The position numbers were made by a program, and so were the translations under genes. The notes below the pieces were generated by a model, which saw nothing but the letters and a program-made list of their open reading frames with translations, did no database searches and was not told the DNA's origin. Positions 45,805 to 56,742 of a stretch of DNA of 64,000 bases are shown here, one piece after another. How positions within the stretch are numbered: the stretch's first letter is position 1; every line of letters starts with the position of its first letter. The stretch is from Russula earlei (Eukaryota > Basidiomycota > Agaricomycetes > Russulales > Russulaceae), in NCBI GenBank assembly GCA_025769875.1, contig JAGFNK010000195.1:25028-89027 (forward strand), written 5' to 3'.

Positions 45805-46198
45805 TTACCATGCATCCGGAGCCGGCTGAGAGTCGGGGTGAGTACGAGGTAGAGTAGAAAGGGCAAGGCTTATTTTCAACTTCTCTTTCAGTGTGTTCAG
45901 AATCCCCGAGGAGGACTTATCCTTCGTCGTTGCTCCCGTCATCCTATCGCGGACAGTCTTCATGTGACTCCCATCCGACATCGGGTCCTTGGGGTGGTTG
46001 ACAGCTTCATAAGCACTCAAGGTGGCGATGGCGGTTTTCAAATTCGTTGTCCACCTCGGCAGACGTCTTGTTTTTCACCTCTGCAGCTGAGCGGAGTGCG
46101 TCGTCAACGACGTTTAAGGCCCTGTTGAGAAACATCGTCAGAATGGCAGATGGTGTCGGCGTGCATGAGCCGAGGGCGTTACATTCCGAGCTCGTCAT
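45805..46198 (-). pseudogene. Unknown gene remnant
   Basis: Two minus-strand frames join across a single-nucleotide shift near 46040: SAILTMFLNRALNVVDDALR...AEVDNEFE, then KTAIATLSAYEAVNHPKDP and LNTLKEKLKISLALSTLPR, ending at 45805. The helical, charged composition resembles a real protein. The frame break and short length suggest a pseudogene, or an intron not recognised here. Function unknown. Confidence 0.27.
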
Positions 46199-46402
46199 CG
46201 GCGAGTGAACCTGGAGACTACTCTTGCGCTGTGACGAAGGTGCGGCAAAGAGAGACGACTTCTACGGCCTGTTTTCGGTACGCCCTTCATGTACTTTCTG
46301 AAAGCTAATTTGTCGAAATTGGGAGTGTTGTTGGTAAGAGTGGTGGGCATCAGGTGCGATGTGGATAGAATACCAGAGTGATTGCCAGAACTCACACGAC
46401 GG

Positions 46403-47385
46403 ACAGGAATGGATAAGTCCAGTCCACTAAAACTCAACTCAGTGGTCAATAAAGGTGAAATATATTGACCACTGAATTGACTCAGCTCAGATTACAAATT
46501 ATTTTAAAACAATTGATTGATTTGTTGCCCTCTCCTCATGCATCGCATTATTGTAAATATGTCAACCCAAACAATTAGAACTTAGTCAAATGCTTAAGAG
46601 AGGGCAGCTCAGTGCCCAAGTTATGTAACCTAAGATGCAACATGAGTCGCCCCGAATCACCAGGGGGATCATATACACTTAATTTGCCCGATCAATTTAG
46701 CCTTAGCAGACTCGGATAAACTTAACACAATGGCGTATGTTAATACATGGATTTATATTGAATAAATTGAGACATAAAGTGCATCCACAAATATGACACC
46801 AAATTTTAAATAGGAATGGTCTACTCATTACATGGTGATAATCGGCCGATGGGGATCAATCGCACCCGATGGGGATCAATCGCCTCGATGACAGAGACTG
46901 ACCACACAGATTAAACTCAACGCGAAGATCTGGGCTTTACATTTTGTTACAATTTTACTCGAGCCAAATAATATAGTTAGCATTCTTATAATTGAATCTT
47001 GTTTGTATTTTCCCACTAAGAACCAAGTCTGTGTTGAAGGCAGCGGGCGGCGGCTTGCTGAGTTCGCGAAAACACACACAAAAGAAGGGACAAAACAGGT
47101 CTCTTGTTCCAAGGCGTAACTAGAGTTTCTACATACGAGACGCGATCTATGAGAGAGGGGGATATTGGGGGATTGGGGAGACAGAAAGACGCGAGTTGGG
47201 AGTGCGATACATGGATGTGGAACAAGACGAGCCAGAGCGATGAGCTGCGATGAAAGAGGGTCGAGAGCTGGCTGGGCAGCGGAGGTGGAACCGGTACGCG
47301 ATGAAAGAGAGTCGAGAGCAATGACGCAGGGCTGGAATGGGATGCCGCCTTACAGCGGGACACTGTGTGACGACGTACTAAAGAA
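46403..47385. other. Decayed foldback relative and AT-rich DNA
   Basis: At 46403-46480 CTCAACTCAGTGGTCAATAAAGGTGAAATATA resembles the outer arm of the foldback elements at 4061 and 28851, but the rest has diverged. Near 46840-46890 GATAATCGGCCGATGGGGATCAATCGC repeats partly within itself and matches 50015-50070. No gene is supported; a short + strand frame at 47165-47566 overlaps the kinase 3' end. Confidence 0.45.
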
Positions 47386-49749
47386 TTACCTTGGACATGG
47401 AAAGCCTTGCGAGACAGCCGACGAGCTATACCTGGAAAGTGAAGATCCTTTTGGTGGATATCGTCCTCTACGCTTTTTGTTGAATGATAGACCCATTCTT
47501 TCTACAGGACTATCATCATCTTTAGCCTTGCGCTTGCGGCAGCCCCTGCTGAACGTTGGATCATGACCAACGATGTTCTTTGATAGGCTGCCGTCATCGT
47601 CGGACCAATTTTTGGATTCCAGGTTCCGTGTTATGAGATTCAAGACCCATTCAGAAGAACAAAGCTTCTCGTGAGCGTCCTTGACCTCCGTCCGGACATT
47701 CCTCTCCGCTTGAGGTTCGGGCATAATTGATTTTGGGTTAATATCATCATAGAAGGTTTTAAGAAGGGTGCGCAACTCTTCAATGATCTGGCGGCATGGT
47801 TCCGGGACAAAACCAAACGAATCCGGGTGAAGCATTAGTTTGTGTAGGAAAGATAGCTTTCCGTCACCGCCCCGGATAACACCATCTTCATCCACGTCTC
47901 TGTATCCATCAAATACGTGTTGCATATCTTGTGATTGGCCCTCGATCGCAGAATGTCGGCATTTCATGACAATATAAATAAGAACCCAGTAAAAGGATTC
48001 AATATCATCTGAAATTTGATGAGATCGAGCGTGAGGGTGTAATAAAAGTCCTGTTGATATGAACTGCCATGTACCCTGAACACGAAGTCAATTCGCCGCG
48101 CATAGGGGATAAACAGATCATACCGTGCGGGAGTGTTGTCTCTGCTGGGTCACATCCATCCTCTTGGACATGTCCCAGTCGATCAATAAACCTGATCGAT
48201 CTGGGGCGATCAGAATGTTTCCTGCGCTCACATCCCGATGTAAAATTTTTGCTTTGTCGTATGCGTCCGTATGAGCTGTTCCAAATTGTCAAACAACAAA
48301 CTTAAACGTAACGCCAATCCTCACCGATCATAGCATCCCGAATGACCTGGCATAGCTCCCGAGTCGATCCGAACGTACTCAGCGGCTGTCCGAGCGTGTT
48401 CAAGACAAGTCGGTAGTGGACATATCGTTTGACGCGCGGTGTACCGGGACACCAAATACGTTTGCGTTCGCCATCTTTCACATAGTCTTGCGTCCTTGTG
48501 CATTGTACGTCGAGTGAATGCTCCGGTGTCGACAGCACGTCGCCAGCTGGACCCAACTCCGGAATGAAACGCACTTTTGCTTCTAGTAAATCGCGATAAA
48601 TATCCCCTTCTTTCTCGATACCTGGGAAATCGGTACGCCAGTAATCTTTGAGGTAAACCAGTTTATTCCGTTCGACGTCATGGCACACAAATCCAAACGT
48701 CGACCGACCAAAAAGGGTTTTCGTCTCCCATATTGGTTTCCATATGATATAGGGCTTCGGCTGTCCGTCCGTGGCATGATCGTCATTGACGAGAATCTGG
48801 CGAAGGTCTTCAACTTCAATTTTCTCGACGTCCATGTATACCGCCAGCGTGGACTGTGCATCACCAACCCCCTTATCGTTCTTCGAGACCGAGGTGACAG
48901 TGGTGTCGTATCCACGCTGGGCAAAAGTGAGAGAGTTGAGCCTCCAGATGAATTCGGAAAGGGTGTTGGGATCTTTGGTCCAATCGAATATCTCGGTATA
49001 GATTGCACCACTGCGATCCCATCGCAGTAGTCGCCCTTCTGCCTTTCCAAAGAGGATGATCGAGTAAGAGAAGACCCGAAACTGTGAACGATGGATAGAA
49101 GTGGCATAATGTGTGAGTTGACCACACACACGATACGCGCGCTCAGTCCACCTAACGTGACACTCGACCCCAGCCTCTCGCCTCATATGTGTAAGGTTGC
49201 GAAAAATGTCCTCTTTTCCCTTTTTGTTTTCGATCCACACATCGACCGCTCTCCAGTCCAGTGAGGTCAGCCGCTCGTTTTCCTGATGACCTTCCCTTTT
49301 CCGATAGATAACGATGTCTGGTCTCCCTAGGATTGCCTTATCTTGCTTGGCAGTGGTGTTGACGAATGTGAGATTATCAGCGAGGCCGGACGTTTTGATT
49401 GCCTGTATCTGTCATGTACGTGAGCGTGGATCCCCCCTTGAATGTGGGGACTGACAAAGTGATCCTCATTGTGTGAGACGGAGCGCTTGTCGAAGCTGAT
49501 GATGCGCTCCGTCTTTCGAGCTTGGCTTGCTTCTGGCACGAATTCCGAGAGGAATTCGGCTATTGGCATAGGCCCGACAAATTTGTCACATACGTCCCAG
49601 GTCATGTCCTTATATCTCTCTGAAGCTAGCTTTTGAGGTGTGGATGTGTGTGTGTGACTTCCTGATAGGTCGTATTTTAGAGGTGAAGTAGTTATAGTTA
49701 GACTACTTTGCTCGGTTTGAGGCGGCGTGCTGGGACGGATGACGGCCAT
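47386..49749 (-). CDS. FunK1 fungal-type protein kinase
   Basis: Four exons (49749-49456, 49408-48325, 48275-48124, 48075-47386) with introns of 47, 49 and 48 nt give 739 aa without a stop. The start is ATG 49749 (MAVIRPSTPPQ). The N-terminal part has FVGPMPIAEFLSEFVPE, usual in FunK1 proteins. RLLRWDRSGAIYTEIFDW and FIWRLN follow at about residues 225-255. Kinase motifs: glycine-loop region FGRSTFGFV (about 332), lysine in VYLKDYWR (about 352), catalytic loop LHRDVSAGN (about 471-479), metal-binding LLIDWD (about 489-494), and GTWQFIS. All key residues are present, so it is predicted active. The C-terminal 150 residues are basic (KKRRGRYPPKG), possibly nuclear. FunK1 kinases are expanded in basidiomycetes; their substrates are mostly unknown. 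Confidence 0.92.
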
Positions 49750-49864
49750 GTTGTGAGATGAGACAAAGAAAAGGTGAGAATCACCTACTGCAATCAGTAC
49801 GTGGTCCCGCAGTCAATGATTCTCTCTTAACTCTAATCTTAAAACAGGTTGTGTGCGGCAGCAA

Positions 49865-50170
49865 TTACATGTACCATATGAACGATCACTTCGACGTACA
49901 TACTCGAGCGAAACCAGGGTGGTTCAGGGTGCGCGAGCTCGCTCGCTTAAGTATCTGCCTACTACACGGCCACGGCCAGTGAAACCCGGAGAACCGCGGG
50001 CCGTAAGTGCCTTATCGGCAATAATTGGCCGATGGGGATCAATCTCCCCGATGACGGAGATACGCACATATGCGCTTTCATGCAAATTCTCACACACAGA
50101 ATAAAACCGAGGAAAGTATTGACATTGACATGAACGACCTGCCAAGTCGTCATCACATATGCGCGCACAC
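49865..50170 (+). repeat. Dispersed repeat, most complete copy
   Basis: Runs from ATATGAACGATCACT through TTAAGTATCTG, CTACTACACGGCC, CGGGCCGTAAGTGCC, GATGACGGAGATA and TGCGCTTTCATGCAAA to TTGACATTGACATGAACGACCTGCC. The same words in the same order occur at 56259-56470 with the last part at about 56690-56715, and partly at 54725-54790. No coding capacity. The class (SINE-like, MITE or retroelement end) could not be fixed because the ends are not sharp. Confidence 0.6.
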
Positions 50171-50176
50171 ATTCAT

Positions 50177-51529
50177 CTAAGAGAGACCACGCAATTCGGT
50201 AATGACAGTATGAAGCGTGGGCTTTGCTGCCCTACGTAGTGCATCAAGGACATCCGTCCCCAACTTACCGCCCGCATCTTCCCAATAAACCCTTTCTACC
50301 ATCGGAAAGGATCGTACATAGGCACACATGATGTCCTGTTATATGGGTAAGACATGGAAGACGAAAATGTGGTAAGGTCATACCATATCTCTATGTGATA
50401 AGCAAGCCTGGTTCAGGAACCAACTCAGAGTGCGGATCTGTCTTAGCTCACGAGTTGGGTAACCATCACTATCATAGTGGCTCAGGTTTGTATGCGGTGA
50501 GGCAGATGGCAAAGTCGGCAAAATTCGAAGCCCAAGATGGTCGAGGTTCTGGAAATGGCTCACGATTTGCAAGAGACGAAGAAAGGTAGGATCATGCGGT
50601 TGGAATTGGCTCATTTCCACTTCTAGGTTGTAAAGGCTTGTCGAGTTACCCAGTCGCTCTCCAATGTCACAGCAAATCCCCAATGGAGCACAAAGGGTCA
50701 GAAGATTGGGTAGGAAAGGCTGACGGCTAGGTCGAATGCGGTCCAATGGCACGTTGCATTGGATACGGATGCTCTTAAGGCCCTTGTGCTTGGTTAGAAA
50801 ACGAATGAGCGCTGGCCCTGGGATATCCCCTTCGAGAACGAGTTTCTCGAGAGATGTCATGTTGAGCTCGCCAAGTAAAGCGGTCCAGTGGGAGGGTTTC
50901 AAAGATACTATGCAAAGGAACAGGGACTCGATAGGTGAGTGCTTGAGAATCCCCATCGTGGTTTCCGCGATTCCGGGAGCGAAGGCGTAATCAGATGAAA
51001 TATCAAGTAAATTAATTGTGTGAGAGCTGCATGCTCCGCTTCGTAAGGCGATGGAGGAAGGAAGACAATCCACAGAACCGAATCCTGCGAAGTGCAGTCG
51101 TGTGAGTGGTAGGGTGTTAAACAGTTGGTGCATTTTGATGAACCCAGAGGCCAGCAGAAGCGGATCGGACCCATGGAGAAGAAGGTGGAAATCCCGAAGA
51201 TTGCGCGTATTTGAAGGCTCGATAAGGAAACGGGTAAGGAATCTCATCGCAGTTCGGGCCTCCAGTGGGGAGCAAGGGATGGAACAGAACATCTTTTCGG
51301 GGGGTTTGAAGGTGTGAATAGCAGACCACAGTCCAAGAGACGCATATCCGCTCGGTTCATGTAGTGTCACTTCTGAGCCCCCTTCACTTGTGTCGTTCGC
51401 CTCAAGCCCACAGCGGTGCAAGTACTCTGGTAAGAGCGATCGACCTATGGATCGTGAAGCAAGTACCAATGTTCGAAGATCGTCATTGTCCAGATGGGTG
51501 GAAATCATAAGAAGTAGTTCGACAGGCAT
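50177..51529 (-). CDS. F-box protein
   Basis: Two exons (51529-50384 and 50335-50177) around a 48-nt intron (GTATGA...AACAG) give 434 aa. The N-terminus MPVELLLMISTHLDNDDLR followed by SRSIGRSLLPEYLHR is a standard F-box beginning at the first residue, the module that binds Skp1 in SCF ubiquitin ligases. The rest contains loosely spaced leucine-rich segments (LLDISSDYAF, SLEKLVLEGDI, LYNLEVEMSQF, NLDHLGLRIL), as in agaricomycete F-box proteins, where they probably bind the target. No stop or frame break is seen. It is transcribed in the same direction as the FunK1 gene but more than 400 bp away, with a repeat between. Its target is unknown. Confidence 0.82.
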
Positions 51530-52379
51530 GTCCTGGATCCCTGTGCACTACAAAAGTTGTTACGGAATGGAAATTTGCATGAACGGTCAGCGTACAAGGT
51601 GTGTTTGATGCTGCTGTACTCGGCGTCTCTTAACTGCCTTCCAACGATTACAATCGGTTGATGAGCAAAAGCGCCGTTTCCGCTCATTTCCGTCTGGTGG
51701 GCGCTCCAACTGTTGGGTTTATGAGCGGAGGACAGTCAGACATACGCATTGGCACAGAGGCTCACCCGGTGACGTTTGCAATTGCGTGGTGGTGATGGTG
51801 GTGGTGACACAGTATTCCCTCGTCGTTTGACTGCAGTCGAATGGCGAAGGGGATTAAGCAATGAAGGGTTCAATACCATGCTTGCGATCGGGTTGTTGTG
51901 ATACAGAGGCGATTGTCACCGTCATGGTCTCCATGGGTTTAAATACCTTGAGAAGGTGCAGGTACTATTGTGGGCTCAAACTGTATATTCGGGAGATCGA
52001 GACGCATATGCGTATACATCGGCAGCTCGTCGTAATTGGTTAGGGAGAAACGAGTCATTATCACACGACGAGGATAATTGTTATCGCCAACAAGCACGAT
52101 GACGAGCGACCAACAGTTAGCGCGTTTGGGAAGAGATAGAAGACATTCTTACGTGTACTTCTCAAAAGCATAGAACACAGTGCCCTTTTGCAGCACTGTC
52201 GAGGAGAGAAGGGTATCACCCAGCACGCATGTTCATGAGAGCGGCACTAACTTTGGGGATAATTGTTCTCGCCGTGGGCGCCTATAGGGCGGTCCCTTAC
52301 GCTTAGAGGTGAGATCATTAGTGGGTCTGAGCGTCAGACTGCGTAATAAAAGGTCCATACTTACCATGAGGTTTTATCA
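51530..52379. other. Divergent intergenic region
   Basis: About 850 bp between the F-box gene and the SAP gene, which point away from each other, so both promoters should lie here. A short GGTGGT run lies near 51790. No coding pattern and no match to the repeats elsewhere in the window. Confidence 0.5.
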
Positions 52380-53323
52380 ATGTATACGATCGACCACGCC
52401 GAGCGTGCTCTTCGGCAACACGATCCGACCGAGAAGACCCTCAAACGATACAGTATTCCTGTACTACAGGAGTTATGTGTCAAGCGCGGCATCGATGTGG
52501 GTGGCTCGAGTCGCCCGCTGAAGAAGCCATATATCGATGCACTATTGATCCACGTGAGATGAACTCACCGTCGCTTGTCCTTTATTCACCATGGAAGCTA
52601 GCGTGGGCAGCATAGTCGCAGGGACAGGGATCAATTAAGATTGAAGATTCGACTTCCGAATTTCTTGCCTCAACGCGTGATTACTCTCCCAAGACCTGAC
52701 GGCACCTCTGAGCAGAGCATCGCCGATGAAAACCGAGGCCATCAACAGCAAGAACACAGCGATGAACCAGCAAGCACTTTCCGATTTACACAGCCCACAG
52801 CAGCGGAGCATTCACACAGCGAGGTCGACACATTCTACGTCCGGCATGCATTGACTCCAGCACCGACAGACGATCAAGAGAAGATGCCTGACGGAAATAC
52901 TGATTGTACGTCTGCTCCTGGGTGTCAGTCAAACACAATTGCAATTCCAAGCAAACGATCCTACCCTTTTGGGAAGGATGCGCCGAGGAAAAAAAGAAAA
53001 GTGGAAAGTTACATCCTTGTGAGGATTTACGAACAACGAAAGGACCTGGAACATATGAATGAGATCGAATATCCCTTGACGCCAGACGGTGGACTTGATC
53101 TTGTGGGGTTATCTCAAAAATTAAACGTCAGACAGTGCCAGGCAAGTCGGTTCAATATCATACCGATCTGTGGCGTTGGCTATGCTGACTGTCTCCTAAG
53201 GTGCTGGACGCCCGCTCTTCACGACCGTGGTTTAGCAAGCGCCTTGTTTTGGAAAGCGGTGCCATTAGGCTGTTGAAAGCAAAAGAAGGGTATTTACGGG
53301 TGGTAGTTCAATCATCCTCGTAG
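52380..53323 (+). CDS. SAP-domain nuclear protein with GC-AG intron
   Basis: Three exons (52380-52553, 52611-53141, 53201-53323) give 275 aa, all phase 0. The first intron is GTGAGA...GGCAG (57 nt). The second starts GCAAGT after CCAG and ends CCTAAG (59 nt), a GC-AG intron; any GT donor nearby breaks the frame. Residues 20-55 (TLKRYSIPVLQELCVKRGID...KKPYIDALL) fit a SAP-like helix-extended-loop-helix, a DNA-binding fold. A basic cluster PRKKRKVES, close to the SV40-type nuclear import signal, lies near residue 195. The middle is Ser/Thr/Gln-rich and probably disordered. It converges on the Myb gene; a shared role in DNA binding is inference. Confidence 0.77.
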
Positions 53324-53643
53324 CTGCTCAGTGATCGGAGGGTATAAACCACTACTGCAAGATCCCTGTTTCAGCCAACCCCATGCCTCTGTCTGTCCAG
53401 ATATAACGACCCCTCGTCGTCATCCCAAATTTACAGGCTTCTTTCATGCCGGCATTAAGTATCCACTGTACAAGAAACTGTGCATACAACCAATGCGTTT
53501 GTCCGACGGGATAGGACCTCAAATTATAGGAGTGTTACGATAGACTGGCAAATGATGGGGGGAGACGGAAAAACGAACATGATTGTTGTGGAAGGTAGCG
53601 GCTGTCTCGTTGCAACGGTCCATGTTATGAGGAGACATAACAT

Positions 53644-54613
53644 CTATCGAGAATGTAACATAACAAGGCAGGCGAAATGGATTTCTTTGACATGGGGTGC
53701 CATTATAGACCATTTGCTTTGACACTGCTTTGGTGTCCGGGTCGCTCCCATGGCCTTTGAAATGGAAACCCAAAATCCTCGAGCGGACATGTCCGATTTA
53801 CCTTCCCGGGCCAACTCCTCAATTGCGTGATGAAGTTGGCCTTCCTCCTCCGAAGACCAGGCTCCTTTTCCATACAGATGCAGCATCAGAAGGTCTTGAT
53901 AGAACACATATCAGGAGACATACCTCTCCGTCTGATGCCCTGATATTGTGTGTGTTGGCGAAACCGGTCGCTACAGTCGGCCGGTGAGCGCTGCACTAAT
54001 TCTGCGACGGCAACCCAGTCATTTCCTTTCTTCTGGACAGCTCTGTTGGGAGGAGGGAGATAAGAAAGGAAACATGTGGAGACTGACAGACGTCTCACCT
54101 GCGCAGCTGCTCATCCTCCGCAGCCCCCCACTTCCCTGCTTTAGCAAGGGGATCACGCGCACGCCGAACGTGGTAAAAGACGGACTTGACCCCCCTCTGG
54201 GGCACGGCACGAGCTAAAGCACACATATAACACATATATCGGCATTACTTGAGTATACACCGACCGATGCGGCTCCAAAACCCATTAGTAGGCTGGGAAG
54301 AGTATATGAGATCATCCAACTGCTCGTCATCCAGGTCATTTTCCTAAACGGCAGTGCGTTAGCAAAACAAATGATGATTCCAATGCATTGCGCACCTTCT
54401 TGTACGTCCCTAATGCGGCATGAACTTGTCCTACCTCCTCCCTAGTGAACGGACCCTTACGACATGATATGCCTGAGCAAGTTGAAAATCACGTCTGAGG
54501 CTAGAAACTTCAAAAGCTCACTCACCAGCGTCCCCGAATTGCTTGACACTCATCCATTGTGTTGCTAGGAACTCGGGTATGTCCTCTGGAGATACAGTAC
54601 AATGCTGATTCAT
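53644..54613 (-). CDS. Reb1-like tandem Myb DNA-binding protein
   Basis: Six exons (54613-54526, 54472-54396, 54343-54265, 54213-54099, 54042-53924, 53864-53644) with introns of 51-59 nt give 232 aa in one frame. Order: GPFTREEVGQVHAAL, then FWSRIARAVPQRGVKSVFYH and VRRARDPLAKAGKWGAAEDE. The second Myb repeat is DWVAVAELVQRSPADCSDRF, and the third is AWSSEEEGQLHHAIEEL to GFWVSISKAMGATRTPKQC. The layout matches yeast Reb1/Nsi1-type factors, which bind DNA at rDNA terminators and promoters. Relatives continue beyond the last Myb repeat; here the frame ends 21 residues after QCQSKW, so the C-terminus may be truncated or an exon missed. The start codon is the first in-frame ATG of the model. Confidence 0.77.
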
Positions 54614-54724
54614 ATGCTATATTTCCTGGAGGACATTAGTGAATGCGGAGGGACATACTTCGTTCCGACATACGCAATTGAGTATAACCAGGTGGAACGC
54701 AAAAAGGGGAAATGTTCATAGGTG

Positions 54725-54790
54725 GCGAGTTAAGTATCTGTCTACTACACGGCCGCTACGAGCCGGAGTCGCGGGCCGAAGTGGCCACAG
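54725..54790 (+). repeat. Dispersed repeat, short copy
   Basis: AGTTAAGTATCTGTCTACTACACGGCC...GCCGGAGTCGCGGGCC matches the centre of the repeat at 49865-50170. The flanks do not match, so this is a fragment. The surrounding 54614-55186 has no recognised gene. Confidence 0.5.
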
Positions 54791-55186
54791 GAAGGAATTA
54801 TTGCAGCAAGTCCCAAGTCTAATATAATAAGATTATTTCAGTGTCTCACTGTGGGGCACGAACACTGAGGATCCAAGGCGAACTATCTGAGTGTACAAGT
54901 AAGGCCGCTACGAGGTACGCGCATGCACGCGTACGCACTGGTAACTACATTTCAACTATGGACGGTGTTCTTTAATGACAGGTAAAGCAAATGTCCATGT
55001 GAGCGAATCAAGTCCCTTTCCGTTCGCTAGGTGCAGCCTCGGCATGCGTGTGCATACAGGCGCGCGCGACTTCGACACGTCATACGGTCTGTGCGCAAGC
55101 GCGCGATGGGTGGTAAGGACGAAAAATGATAACTAGGGGTAATGTGTCACAGCGACAATAAGAGGAATGGGGACATACAGGACATC

Positions 55187-55648
55187 CTAGTTGGGTTCGC
55201 AGTCGATGTAGATAATGTCCTGCTCAGCAGGGCCTTGAGGAGAGGCGATGGTCTGGAGGCGCGCGCGTTTACGCTGCCGGGATGAGCTTGATGCTGATGT
55301 GGGAGCGGGGTCCACAGCCTCACGCAGCCGGTCGAGATCCTGCTGCACACCTTGGAGTTCCCTCAGCACACCATCGAACTCCTGGCGGAGAGTGGTGAGC
55401 TCTTTGAAAGCTTCATCGCGCTCCTCTCCGAGACGATCAATCCGTTGCTGGAAAGGCTGAGCCTCCGCGTGGTCACGGGCTTCCCATGCGCGGGCCATTG
55501 ACTCGTCGTCCTTGTGATCGTCGAGATGGAACTGCAAGTGGCGGCACACATGACATTGTTGGCCATGTGTGATGATGCGACGAGTCTGGTTGTAAGTCCA
55601 ACGTAGGACTGGAGGGGGAGGACGACCAGTCTGTTTGGTTCTGGCCAT
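55187..55648 (-). CDS. Coiled-coil protein with histone H3-like N-terminus
   Basis: A single-exon frame of 153 aa. The first ATG, in good context (ATACATGGCC), starts MARTKQTGRPPPP. The first seven residues equal those of histone H3 (MARTKQT) and the arginine at the H3 R8 position is also kept; H3 has alanine where this has glycine. Then ITHGQQCHVCRHLQFH, a possible zinc-binding C-x2-C with nearby histidines, a coiled coil from about residue 70 to 115 (RIDRLGEERDEAFKELTTLR), a Ser-rich linker, the basic SRQRKRARLQ (possible nuclear signal), and an acidic end. A related but broken gene lies at 56743-57431 and keeps the C-x2-C and coiled coil but not the H3-like start. Function unknown. The protein could be nuclear; chromatin binding is inference from the tail alone. 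Confidence 0.62.
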   Translation of the reverse strand: MARTKQTGRPPPPVLRWTYNQTRRIITHGQQCHVCRHLQFHLDDHKDDESMARAWEARDHAEAQPFQQRIDRLGEERDEAFKELTTLRQEFDGVLRELQGVQQDLDRLREAVDPAPTSASSSSRQRKRARLQTIASPQGPAEQDIIYIDCEPN

Positions 55649-56258
55649 GTATAAGAGCTGAGTGAAAGACAAGACAAAAGAAAAAGGGAATCGCGGAATT
55701 ACGTTGTGCCTGCTCGACTCTCCGCCCGTCGGGAATATGCTTATTGAAATGCAGGGGCCTCCTTTTTAGGAAATAGGTATGATCTGCACGCATGGAGGGA
55801 GAGGGAAGATGCAAGCGAGCGACTGTGGGAGAGAGAGAGGAGAGTGAGTCCAGGGAAGATCAGAGTGCCAGCATGAGGAGGTACGTACGTTCTTGCGGGG
55901 TCAACCAATATACCCCCCCCATTCACATGTGCAACGCAACACATATGCACATATACGTAAAACACATATCGATATCAGCAATGAGACGTAAGTTTACAAC
56001 ATCCTGCTCATTAAGGTATGAAATGGCAAGCAAATAAATAAATAACACGGGGTTGTGAGGCCGCAATTATATGGACCCAGGAGAAGGGGAGAACTGGGAA
56101 ACATGAGACATCCACTTAGCCACAGCTGACGACCACTACATACCACCCCAGCAGACTACCGTCCTCAGAAGCCTGAGCACATTACGTCGCTATTTAGCCA
56201 GTGACCGCCTCTGAAACACGATGTACGCGCTGTGAGATACAAATTCGGATTCCAAACA
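55649..56258. other. Intergenic, no gene seen
   Basis: Upstream region of the coiled-coil gene; a GAGAGGGA-rich tract lies near 55790-55850. Short frames only. Confidence 0.45.
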
Positions 56259-56715
56259 AAATATGAACGATCACTGACTCGTGGTGGAACAAAGGGGAGA
56301 CCTGATTCGTGAGCGCAAGGTTAAGTATCTGTCCACTACACGGCCTGTGCAAACCGGAGAACGACGGGCCGTAAGTGCCCTATCACCATGCGGCGATAAT
56401 TGCCCTATCACATGCGGCGATAATTGCCCCGATGACGGAGATATGCGCTTTCATGCAAAATTCTCCTGGCAAAATGCTGGATCTGGCGTGCTCACGTATG
56501 TAAAGTGTTTTGTGAATCTGGTCAGGAATGCTTGTCGTTCGGCCAGCCCTGAGGCAGATCTATGATCCCAGTGACGTCGTACGCTTTTGCCGGCCATAGT
56601 GCCGAGTGCAAGGAGTTCATATCAATGGCATGTATTAAGTTTGAAGCGTCATATCGTAGTAAATCTACGAGGACTGTATCAAACCATGGAACATATTGAC
56701 ATTGTCATGAACAAC
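56259..56715 (+). repeat. Dispersed repeat, interrupted copy
   Basis: Starts ATATGAACGATCACT like the copy at 49865, runs through TTAAGTATCTG, CACTACACGGCC, GGGCCGTAAGTGCC, a locally doubled CATGCGGCGATAATTGCCC and TGCGCTTTCATGCAAA to about 56470. The final words of the family (TTGACATTGTCATGAACAACCTGC) appear only at about 56690-56715, so some 215 bp of other DNA lies within the copy. No coding sequence. Confidence 0.57.
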
Positions 56716-56742
56716 CTGCTATGGTACATGCTATATCATATA

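Noticed and set aside
48276..48307. A 32-nt intron in the FunK1 gene
   Set aside because: Leaves the wrong phase for the HRD exon; the 49-nt intron 48276-48324 gives the conserved reading RDAMIAHTDAYDKA.
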